Below are positions 9,198 through 15,609 of a stretch of DNA of 38,737 nucleotides, one piece after another. Numbering within the stretch: the stretch's first letter is position 1; each line of letters opens with the position of its first letter. The stretch comes from Gemmatimonadota bacterium (GTDB taxonomy: Bacteria > Gemmatimonadota > Gemmatimonadetes > Gemmatimonadales > Gemmatimonadaceae): the NCBI GenBank assembly GCA_028287285.1, contig JAQBPY010000253.1, positions 1 to 38,737 of the forward strand, read 5' to 3'. The notes beneath the pieces are model-generated. The model searched no databases. It was not told the origin of the DNA and saw nothing but the letters and a program-made list of their open reading frames with translations. Position numbers and translations under genes: made by a program.

Positions 9198-9347
9198 TCA
9201 GTTGTCGTCCGGGAGCCGGATTGCGCCGGTACGCGTCGTCTTCTTTTCGCTCTTCTTGGGCGGCACCACCCAGTCGTGTTTCACGCCCTTGGCCCTGGGC
9301 TTCGGCTTGCCGCCGCTGCGTGTGCTGGAGCTCTTCCGCTTACCCAT
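9198..9347 (-). CDS. Small highly basic protein of unknown function
   Basis: A 49-aa product beginning MGKRKSSSTRSGGKPKPRAK and ending KTTRTGAIRLPDDN, very rich in Lys/Arg/Ser/Thr. The start is ATG 9345-9347, preceded by AGGCGGG three bases upstream; another ATG 15 bases further up lacks a better site. It lies convergent to gtrA with a 9-bp gap. The basic, low-complexity N-terminus followed by HDWVVPPKKSEKK suggests a nucleic-acid- or ribosome-associated peptide, but I recognise no family. The frame is also open into the repeat region upstream, so the longer frame to 9557 should be ignored. Confidence 0.5.
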   Translation of the reverse strand: MGKRKSSSTRSGGKPKPRAKGVKHDWVVPPKKSEKKTTRTGAIRLPDDN

Positions 9348-9379
9348 TTTCCCGCCTTTCATCTCGACCTCTTTGTGGC

Positions 9380-9477
9380 TGTCATCCCGTACGAGCGTTC
9401 GTGTAGGGTGTTCGAAACCGGCTCCATGCAACGTCGTGGCATCTCCCGACAGGCGCTTCGCGCCTGCGGGATGACAG
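9380..9477. repeat. Dispersed hairpin repeat, unit 1
   Basis: The unit starts with GTCATCCCGTACGAGCGTT, continues through CGGCTCCATGCAACGTCGTGG and ends with a strong hairpin: stem CAGGCGC, loop TTC, stem GCGCCTG, flanked by CCCG and CGGG and closed by ATGACAG. The same order of blocks recurs at 9574-9687. It is a REP/BIME-like non-coding element rather than a gene. Confidence 0.75.
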
Positions 9478-9483
9478 CCGGAT

Positions 9484-9573
9484 TGCTTCGCGCCTGCGGG
9501 ATGACAACCCCTTGGCTGTACGACAAGCGTGCAGTCACCGAAACTGTCATCTCGCACGAAGCGTTAGCGAGAC
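9484..9573. repeat. Partial copies of the dispersed repeat
   Basis: Contains a 3' half-unit (TTGCTTCGCGCCTGCGGGAT then GACA, 9484-9507), about 37 bp of unrelated sequence, and a 5' half-unit (CTGTCATCTCGCACGAAGCG, from 9544). These fragments lie between the two fuller copies and show that the patch grew by repeated insertion or duplication. No gene is visible in 9348-9699. Confidence 0.65.
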
Positions 9574-9687
9574 TGTCATCCCGCACGAGCGTTAGCGAGT
9601 GTCGGGAGATACTGTAATGTGTTGGAACTTGACTCCATGTAACGTCCTGGTATATCCCGACAGGCGCCTCGCACCTGCGAGATGACA
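9574..9687. repeat. Dispersed hairpin repeat, unit 2
   Basis: The second full unit starts with GTCATCCCGCACGAGCGTT, includes GACTCCATGTAACGTCCTGG and ends with CCCGACAGGCGCCTCGCACC, followed by TGCGAGATGACA. It differs from unit 1 by scattered substitutions, several of which weaken the terminal hairpin, so it is the older or more decayed copy. It ends 12 bp before the transketolase stop and may act as the 3' structure of that transcript. Confidence 0.7.
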
Positions 9688-9699
9688 CCCTGATGACAG

Positions 9700-11706
9700 C
9701 TACCGTTTCGCAACACGCATCGCCGCCTCGACCACCTTCGCGGCCGTAATACCGAACTCCTCATAGATCTTCTCGAACGGCGCACTGGCGCCGAAGTGCT
9801 CGATGCCGATCACCTCACCGTGGCCACCGACGAGCTTGTACCAGCTCATCGGATGGCCGGCCTCGATCGCCACACGCGGCACGCCCGCGGGCAGCACGGA
9901 CGCACGATACGCCGCATCCTGCTGCGCGAACAACTCGTGACTCGGCACGCTCACGACACGTGCCTTGATCCCCGATGCGGCCAGCGTCTCGCGAGCCTTC
10001 ACCACGAGCTCCACTTCAGATCCGCTCGACAGCAGCACCACGTCCGGCGCTCCACCGTCGGCGTCGATGAGCACGTAGGCCCCCTGTGCCACACCGGCGG
10101 CCGCACCGAACCTGGTGCGGTCAAGGAATGGAAGCTTCTGCCGCGTGAGCACAAGGCACACGGGGCCGTGCTCGTGCTGTACGGCGATCTTCCATGACTC
10201 AGCCGTCTCGTTCGAGTCCGCGGGACGAAGAACCGTAAGGCCGGGAATCGCCCGCAGTGCGGACAGTTGTTCAATGGGCTGGTGCGTGGGACCATCTTCG
10301 CCGAGCCCGATGGAATCGTGCGTGAAGATGAGGATCACGCGCTGCTTCATGAGCGCCGCGAGACGAATGGCCGGACGCATGTAATCCGAGAAAATCAGGA
10401 ACGTGCCGCCAAACGGAATGACACCACGATGCAGCGCCATGCCGTTCATGATGGAGCCCATGCCGTGCTCGCGAATGCCGAAGTGCATGTACCGCTTGTC
10501 GTACGCACCAGGCGCAAAGTTCTTCCACGTCTTCACCGCGGTGCCGTTGGACGGCGTAAGGTCCGCCGAGCCGCCAACGAGCTCCGGCATCACACCGACG
10601 AGCGCGTTGAGTACGGTGTTTGACGCGGCGCGGCTCGCAACCGACCCGTTCTCGGCGGTAAAGGTGGGAACGGCCGCTTCCCAGTTCGCTGGCAGCGTAC
10701 CCGAGATGCGACGATCGAACTCGCGTGCGTCATCCGCAAACGCCGCCGAATAGGCGCTATAACGCGCCGTCCAATCGGCATGCGCCTTTGCACGGTCCGC
10801 TACGGCAGACCGCCAGTGCTCGAGCGCCTCATCGGGCACGTAGAAGCTTTCCTCCGGCCTGGGCCAGTCGAGCGTCTTCTTCGTCGCGATGATGTTGTCC
10901 GCGCCAAGGGGTTCGCCGTGCGCGCCGGCCGTGTCCTGCTTGGGACTTCCGTATCCGATGTGTGTGCGCGTCACCACCATCGTAGGCCGCTCGGTTTCAG
11001 CCTTGGCCTCGGCGACCACGAGATCGATGGCGTCGAGATCATTGACGTCGTGCAGGTGAAGCACCTGCCATCCGTACGACTCGAACCGTTTTGCCGTATC
11101 GTCCGTGAACGTCAGGTCGGTAGAGCCGTCAATCGTGATGCGGTTGTCGTCGTAGAAGCCGATCAATTTGCCAAGCCTGAAGTGGCCGGCAAACGAGCAC
11201 GCCTCATGGGAGATGCCTTCCATGAGATCGCCGTCGCTGCAGATGAAAAACGTATGATGATCGACGATTGCGTGTCCGTCGCGATTGAACGTCGCCTCGA
11301 GGTGTGCTTCGGCCACCGCCATGCCCACGGCGTTGCCGATCCCCTGGCCAAGAGGCCCGGTGGTCGTTTCGACACCCTTTGTGTGCTCGTGCTCCGGATG
11401 GCCCGGCGTGAGGCTGTTCCACTGGCGGAACTGCTTCAGGTCCTCGATGGTGAGACCATAGCCGCTGAGATACAGGCAGCTGTACAACAGCATCGACGCG
11501 TGACCGCACGACAGCACGAAGCGATCGCGGTCCGGCCAGTGCGGATCGGCGGGATCATGCTTCATGTGCTTCGTAAAGAGCGAGTACGCAAGCGGCGCGA
11601 GCGCCATGGGCGTACCGGGATGGCCGCTGTTCGCCTTCTGCACGCCGTCCATGGACAGGGTCCGGACTGTGTTGATGCAGAGTGTGTCGAGAGAGGGTGT
11701 CGTCAT
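9700..11706 (-). CDS. tkt: Transketolase
   Basis: A 668-aa thiamine-diphosphate enzyme of the pentose phosphate pathway, moving two-carbon ketol units between sugar phosphates. Motifs along the full length are NSGHPGTPMALAPLAY (substrate-site His), GPLGQGIGNAVGMA, the ThDP/metal motif CSDGDLMEGISHEA to GFYDDNRITIDG, and the pyrimidine-domain GIREHGMGSIMNGMA and HDSIGLGEDGPTHQPIEQL. The start is ATG 11704-11706 (MTTPSLDTL); the 19 residues upstream in frame do not fit the family. It is a single-gene unit flanked by repeats downstream and the subtilase gene upstream on the same strand, with 69 bp between them. Confidence 0.97.
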   Translation of the reverse strand: MTTPSLDTLCINTVRTLSMDGVQKANSGHPGTPMALAPLAYSLFTKHMKHDPADPHWPDRDRFVLSCGHASMLLYSCLYLSGYGLTIEDLKQFRQWNSLTPGHPEHEHTKGVETTTGPLGQGIGNAVGMAVAEAHLEATFNRDGHAIVDHHTFFICSDGDLMEGISHEACSFAGHFRLGKLIGFYDDNRITIDGSTDLTFTDDTAKRFESYGWQVLHLHDVNDLDAIDLVVAEAKAETERPTMVVTRTHIGYGSPKQDTAGAHGEPLGADNIIATKKTLDWPRPEESFYVPDEALEHWRSAVADRAKAHADWTARYSAYSAAFADDAREFDRRISGTLPANWEAAVPTFTAENGSVASRAASNTVLNALVGVMPELVGGSADLTPSNGTAVKTWKNFAPGAYDKRYMHFGIREHGMGSIMNGMALHRGVIPFGGTFLIFSDYMRPAIRLAALMKQRVILIFTHDSIGLGEDGPTHQPIEQLSALRAIPGLTVLRPADSNETAESWKIAVQHEHGPVCLVLTRQKLPFLDRTRFGAAAGVAQGAYVLIDADGGAPDVVLLSSGSEVELVVKARETLAASGIKARVVSVPSHELFAQQDAAYRASVLPAGVPRVAIEAGHPMSWYKLVGGHGEVIGIEHFGASAPFEKIYEEFGITAAKVVEAAMRVAKR

Positions 11707-11775
11707 GCGCAGAAAGATAGACGACTCGGAGGCGTTTTGCGCACACCTACGAACGTCGCTCACACCGCGAAAGCA

Positions 11776-12816
11776 CTACCGGCGCGCCATGCCTGCCAGG
11801 CCCACGTACAGCATGCCCGACTGCGGCGACTGCGCGTCGATCCGCGAGACGGACGACGCCGTCGCCCTGAGGTGGCGGGCAACGGTGGCGGGTGTCGCAC
11901 GCGGATTTGCCTCGAGAAAGAGGGCCACCGCCCCGCTCACATATCCGGCCGCCATGGATGTGCCGGTCCAGCGCTGCTCCGTAGCGTTCTCATGGTCATC
12001 CATGCTGGGCAACAGCACATTCTCGCCTGGCGCAAAAATGTCGACGCACGGTCCGTACGCGGTTTCGGCGGCGCGCGCATCCGAACGCAGGGAATCGGAC
12101 ACCGTGCCGACAACGGCTGCACCAACCACCACGCTCCCCGGAGAATTGGCCGGCGCCACCCGGCAGGCGTCGATGTTGAAGTTCCCGGCAGACACGATCA
12201 CCGGGATGCCCGCCGCAATCAGCGCCTTCACGGCGGAGTCGAGCGCGGGAACAGCATTCGTGGTATCGGCCATGAACGACCAGTTGGCCACGGCGCGCGT
12301 TCCGGGATGTTGCGCATGATCCGCGATCACCCAGTGCGCACCCTGGACGATGGCGTCGATGCTCCCGCGCAGCGTCCGGCACTCCACCATTTTCACGTCG
12401 ACGATTTCTGCGTCGGGAGCCACGCCAAGCGTGTTGCCCGCCACCGCTCCGGCCACGGCCGTGCCATGCGCGTTGCAACGATAGTTCTTCTCGGAGGGAT
12501 AGGCATTGAAGCCCCGCCGGACGCGACCCGCCAACTCGGGATGCGTGTCGAGAATACCGCCGTCGAACACATAGACGGTGACGCCACGCCCCGATCCTAC
12601 GTGCCGAAACGTGCGGTCGAGCGGCAGGTCCTGCTGGTCGATACGATCGAGCGCCGCGGAAAGCGTCTGCTGCTCGACGAGCTCGGCGGGCGCCGCACGC
12701 GCACCAGCGACGGACACACGCTGGTCATGCGACGACGCACGAGCGTGGATGCCTGCATTCGCGAGGAAGATGATTCCCGTACTGGCGACCAATAGATGCG
12801 ACCAGAGGCGTTGCAT
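11776..12816 (-). CDS. Secreted subtilisin-like serine peptidase (S8, proteinase K-like)
   Basis: A 346-aa S8 peptidase with an N-terminal signal sequence (MQRLWSHLLVASTGIIFLAN) and a short pro-region. The catalytic triad is Asp85 in VYVFDGGILDTHPEL, His118 in CNAHGTAVAG and Ser287 in GTSMAAGYVSG, with oxyanion Asn212 in VSAGNFNIDAC. All catalytic residues are present, but the signature motifs deviate: DTG is DGG, HGTH is HGTA, and the normally invariant Pro of GTSMAxP is Gly. Four of the cysteines (C114, C146, C218, C257) could form disulfides. It is probably exported to the periplasm or outside; the substrate is unknown. It lies upstream of tkt on the same strand, with no obvious functional link. 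Confidence 0.9.
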   Translation of the reverse strand: MQRLWSHLLVASTGIIFLANAGIHARASSHDQRVSVAGARAAPAELVEQQTLSAALDRIDQQDLPLDRTFRHVGSGRGVTVYVFDGGILDTHPELAGRVRRGFNAYPSEKNYRCNAHGTAVAGAVAGNTLGVAPDAEIVDVKMVECRTLRGSIDAIVQGAHWVIADHAQHPGTRAVANWSFMADTTNAVPALDSAVKALIAAGIPVIVSAGNFNIDACRVAPANSPGSVVVGAAVVGTVSDSLRSDARAAETAYGPCVDIFAPGENVLLPSMDDHENATEQRWTGTSMAAGYVSGAVALFLEANPRATPATVARHLRATASSVSRIDAQSPQSGMLYVGLAGMARR

Positions 12817-12945
12817 GCGACGTTGCCGGGTTGAGACAACGACACATAAGACAACTGTTGTGCCACTTCACCAGTCAAATCACTAGGAGAACTGCTCAGA
12901 CAGCTTTGAGCAACAGCCCGTTGATCAGGCAGTTCTCGGCGCAAT

Positions 12946-13122
12946 TCACCGCACGAGCGCTTCCGCCTCCGCCGCCTTGCATTTGTCGCCATGGCTGGGA
13001 TACGCCTGGCCACAATGCACACACTGCTCGCCGAACCCGGTGCGCTTCCACACGAGGTGATAGACCGCGCGCTGCAGCTTGGCGATACGATCTTCCAGAT
13101 CCTTGACGGACGGCTCGGCCAT
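12946..13122 (-). CDS. Small C2HC putative zinc-binding protein
   Basis: A 58-aa protein with two parts. Residues 4-27 (PSVKDLEDRIAKLQRAVYHL) form a likely amphipathic or coiled-coil helix. Residues 34-48 carry C-x2-C-x6-H-x3-C (CVHCGQAYPSHGDKC), a probable zinc ribbon or knuckle. The start ATG 13122 has GGAGAG five bases upstream; the longer frame to 13158 has no such site. It lies 51 bp downstream of the ArsR-like gene on the same strand and could share its transcript. The family is not recognised; it may be an adaptor or nucleic-acid-binding peptide. Confidence 0.6.
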   Translation of the reverse strand: MAEPSVKDLEDRIAKLQRAVYHLVWKRTGFGEQCVHCGQAYPSHGDKCKAAEAEALVR

Positions 13123-13173
13123 GAGTGCTCTCCAAAGGGTGACATCCAACTTGGACATCAGGGCGGATGTTCG

Positions 13174-13479
13174 CTAGGCGTCAGACCGGCCCAGCGGCTC
13201 GAGCTCGTACAGGGCCAGCTTTGCTGCCTGAAGCGCCTGTGCCGACGTGCTGTAGAAGATCCAGCGTCCGTCGCGCCGCGTGGCCACGAGCCCGCCGTCG
13301 CGAAGAGCACCCAGGTGGTGCGACACGAGCGACTGGCCGAGCCCCGTCAGGCTCATCAGGTCGGCAACGGTCCGCTCACCGTCCACGAGAATCTCGAGCA
13401 GGAGCAGGCGAGTCTCGTCGCCAAGCGCCCGGAAACGCTGCGCGGCAATGGCACGCGCCCGATCTGACGTAGAAAGCAC
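13174..13479 (-). CDS. ArsR-family winged-helix transcriptional regulator
   Basis: A 101-aa ArsR/SmtB-type repressor. The fold is clear from RFRALGDETRLLLLEILVDG, the recognition helix LGQSLVSHHLGALRDGGLV and the beta-wing TRRDGRWIFYSTS. The usual metal sites are missing: there is no ELCVCD-type cysteine pair in helix 3 (RTVADLMSL here) and no His/Asp set in helix 5, so it probably senses something other than arsenic or zinc, or acts by another route. The start is GTG 13477-13479. An AT-rich palindrome sits directly upstream (13486-13509), suggesting autoregulation. The ECF sigma gene is divergent and could share the control region. Confidence 0.87.
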   Translation of the reverse strand: MLSTSDRARAIAAQRFRALGDETRLLLLEILVDGERTVADLMSLTGLGQSLVSHHLGALRDGGLVATRRDGRWIFYSTSAQALQAAKLALYELEPLGRSDA

Positions 13480-13485
13480 CCCGCA

Positions 13486-13509
13486 ACATATGAATAAATA
13501 TTGTTATGT
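13486..13509. promoter_or_regulatory. Candidate ArsR operator (AT-rich 12-12 palindrome)
   Basis: Half-site ACATATGAATAA is followed by ATATTGTTATGT. The second, reverse complemented, matches the first at 9 of 12 positions. The site is very AT-rich in a GC-rich region, has the length and form of ArsR/SmtB operators and lies 6 bp upstream of the ArsR-like start codon. It also lies in the 127-bp gap before the divergent sigma gene. Confidence 0.5.
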
Positions 13510-13606
13510 CAATGTAAATACGGCGTGTGCAAGGGGTTGCACCCTCGACGTCTCCCATCATGGAGGCTGGTGCCGAGGGCGTGACTCATGCCATGTTCAA
13601 CCGGAC

Positions 13607-14113
13607 ATGGTCACTCCGGATCGTCTCACGGCACTCTTCCACAGGTATCACCAGCCCCTGGTGCGCTTTCTCACGCGCCAATTGGGCGACCGTGACTGGG
13701 CCGAGGAAATTGCGCAGGAAACGTTCGTGAAGGCGCTCAAGCAGGAGACGATTGCCAGTGAGCGGTCATGGATCTTTGCGGTGGCACTCAACCTCGTGCG
13801 CGACGAGACACGACGCGATGCGCGGCATCGCAAGCGGCTCGAAGTGATGCGGGACGAGGCGAAGTCAGCGTCGGTCGTCATGCCGGCGGTGACGTCGATG
13901 GAACGGGATGAGGACAGGGCATTGGCGCGCCAGGCGGTGGACGCACTCGCGGAACGCGATCGCGATGCCCTGCTGATGCGTGAGGAAGGATTGAGCTACG
14001 GGGAGATCGCCGCGGCACTCGACCTTTCCATCGGGTCGGTCGGCACGACACTCTCGCGCGCCAGGCGGCGATTGATGGAAGCGTACGAGAAGTTGGAGGA
14101 GCGAAATGATTGA
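13607..14113 (+). CDS. ECF-type RNA polymerase sigma factor
   Basis: A 168-aa sigma-70 family factor of the extracytoplasmic-function type. Region 2 runs from LFHRYHQPLVRFLTRQLG through WAEEIAQETFVKAL, and region 4 is LSYGEIAAALDLSIGSVGTT followed by LSRARRRLMEAY. There is no region 1 or 3. ATG 13607 fits the usual ECF length; the frame extends upstream but the added 109 residues are the shadow of the ArsR gene. It overlaps the next gene, an HC2-type anti-sigma factor, by 8 bp, the standard arrangement for a coupled sigma/anti-sigma switch. Confidence 0.92.
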   Translation: MVTPDRLTALFHRYHQPLVRFLTRQLGDRDWAEEIAQETFVKALKQETIASERSWIFAVALNLVRDETRRDARHRKRLEVMRDEAKSASVVMPAVTSMERDEDRALARQAVDALAERDRDALLMREEGLSYGEIAAALDLSIGSVGTTLSRARRRLMEAYEKLEERND

Positions 14114-15149
14114 CGACGACGTCGTCCATCCGGACGAAGGAACGATCCACGCGTGGCTCGACGACGCACTCGGTGCGGCGGAGGCCGCGGACGTCAAGGC
14201 GCACGTCGCCTCGTGCGCACGCTGTGCGGCCGCGGTCGCGGAGGCCCGCGGTCTCATTGCCGGCGCGTCGCGCGTTGTCGGCATGCTGGACGAAAAACCG
14301 GTGTCCACCGTTCGCATTGCGGAGCCGTCGCTCTGGCGGATGCTGCGCGTGACGCCGGCGCGCGCGGCCATCGCGGCGGCACTCGTCGTTGCCGTGGGCA
14401 TCACGCTCACCCGCAAGCACATTGCCGATGAGGTTCCGGCGGCAGGGCCGCTGACCGCGGTGGCACCCGTTCGGCAGGGTGATGAGGCCTTCTCGGTTGC
14501 ACCGCCCGTGGCAAAGCGGGACAGCGTGCTGGCGCGGGCCGTGGCAAAGCGCGTTGCGAAAGACAATCCGCAGCGGACCATCGAGGCTGCACCGGGCCTG
14601 GCAATTCCTGCTGCGCCGCCGAGCGTCGCGGGAGCTGTTGCGGAGCTTGATACGGCGCCGGCGCGTGCGGTGGCGAGAGCTCGCAACCTGCAGTTGCAAG
14701 AGGTGGTGGTGACGTCTGCCGGCAGTGCGGACAAGGTCCGGGCGAAGGTGGACGTGATGCCGGCGGCCGGCGCGGGATGCTACAGGCTCGAGGCGGCGGA
14801 CGGCTCTCGGCTCATGTGGCAGGGCGTGGTGCTGCCGCTGGATGTGTCACTCGCATCGAGTGTGTCGTCGTATGCTGCGCCGCCACCCTCCGCGGCGTCC
14901 GATGCCGCCGGTGAAGCGCGGTATGCGGTCACTCCGCTTGGCGGTGGCGACGCCATTGGCCAATGGTCGCACGGTGCGGGTGACTCGCTCGCGATCGCGC
15001 TCAAGGGTGCCAGTCCAACAACTGTTGGAGTGCTGTCGTTCACCAGAAATCTGCTGGCTGACGTCTCGAAAGAACGCCGTGCCCTGACCCGGAGCGCCGA
15101 GGCGCCGGCGCCGGTGCAGGTAGTCGCGCGAAAGATCTCGTGCCGCTAG
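14106..15149 (+). CDS. Transmembrane anti-sigma factor with zf-HC2 domain
   Basis: A 347-aa protein. The N-terminal cytoplasmic part has the zinc anti-sigma motif H-x3-C-x2-C (HVASCARC; H33, C37, C40). One membrane span follows at about residues 83-100 (ARAAIAAALVVAVGITLT). The periplasmic part of about 240 residues is Ala/Pro-rich, then folds from about residue 195 (LQLQEVVVTSAG, GCYRLEAADGSRLMWQGVVL). It should hold the upstream sigma factor inactive until an envelope signal is sensed. The large periplasmic domain is longer than in minimal anti-sigma factors and holds two cysteines, the second at the penultimate residue. It ends 4 bp into the convergent TfoX-like gene. Confidence 0.85.
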   Translation: MIDDDVVHPDEGTIHAWLDDALGAAEAADVKAHVASCARCAAAVAEARGLIAGASRVVGMLDEKPVSTVRIAEPSLWRMLRVTPARAAIAAALVVAVGITLTRKHIADEVPAAGPLTAVAPVRQGDEAFSVAPPVAKRDSVLARAVAKRVAKDNPQRTIEAAPGLAIPAAPPSVAGAVAELDTAPARAVARARNLQLQEVVVTSAGSADKVRAKVDVMPAAGAGCYRLEAADGSRLMWQGVVLPLDVSLASSVSSYAAPPPSAASDAAGEARYAVTPLGGGDAIGQWSHGAGDSLAIALKGASPTTVGVLSFTRNLLADVSKERRALTRSAEAPAPVQVVARKISCR

Positions 15150-15469
15150 CGGAGTGCGCGTAGTCCGCGCCTGAGCCATTCGGTGAGCTCCAGATCGTCC
15201 GCAACGGCCTCGGCGTCGACGACGAGCCAGGTGCTCATGGGCCGCTCTCCGCCCGGCGCGAATGGAGCGACGCCGGCTTCGGCACGGAGTGTCGGATATT
15301 CCGTACGGGTCGTCTTCACGATGATGGCCTCATCCGTGACGATGACGAACGTCGACTTGCCGACGAGAAAGCCTCGTCCCCCAAAGACGTTCTTCTGCCG
15401 AATGCCGCGTTCGCCGATCGCTTCGAGTGTGTCCGCGACGCGTACGGCAAGTCCGTGATCGTATGCCAT
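15146..15469 (-). CDS. TfoX/Sxy N-terminal domain protein
   Basis: A 107-aa protein consisting only of the TfoX N-terminal domain: VADTLEAIGERGIRQKNVFG, then GRGFLVGKSTFVIVTDEAII and VKTTRTEYP match the family pattern of a helix, an FGG turn and paired beta-strands. Full-length TfoX/Sxy in gamma-proteobacteria activates competence genes; stand-alone N-domain proteins are common in other phyla and have no settled role. The start is ATG 15467-15469. It is convergent with the anti-sigma gene (4-bp stop overlap) and divergent from glgX. Confidence 0.8.
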   Translation of the reverse strand: MAYDHGLAVRVADTLEAIGERGIRQKNVFGGRGFLVGKSTFVIVTDEAIIVKTTRTEYPTLRAEAGVAPFAPGGERPMSTWLVVDAEAVADDLELTEWLRRGLRALR

Positions 15470-15609
15470 TCGTCAATATCGCTGACCAGCAACATCAACA
15501 GCAAATTGACCGCCGAAACAGCAAAACGGAAAAACAGGAAATGTTCTTGCCGTTCCGCTGTGACTGGCGCCGCCCACGAGGGCAGCCGACGCGATAACTT
15601 GAACGCACG

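Noticed and set aside
9370..9700. Possible CRISPR array
   Set aside because: Repeats are few, of unequal length and unequally spaced, with hairpin ends. There are no regular spacers and no cas genes.
10780..12795. A 671-codon open frame on the plus strand opposite transketolase and the subtilase
   Set aside because: It is antisense to two well-supported genes and its translation is Arg/His-rich without family features. Long antisense frames are expected in GC-rich DNA.
12851..12861. Short palindrome ACAAC-T-GTTGT upstream of the subtilase gene
   Set aside because: Too short to separate from chance and not repeated elsewhere in the window.
13280..13606. N-terminal extension of the ECF sigma frame
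   Set aside because: It is the shadow of the ArsR-like gene and its promoter; sigma region 2 begins right after ATG 13607.
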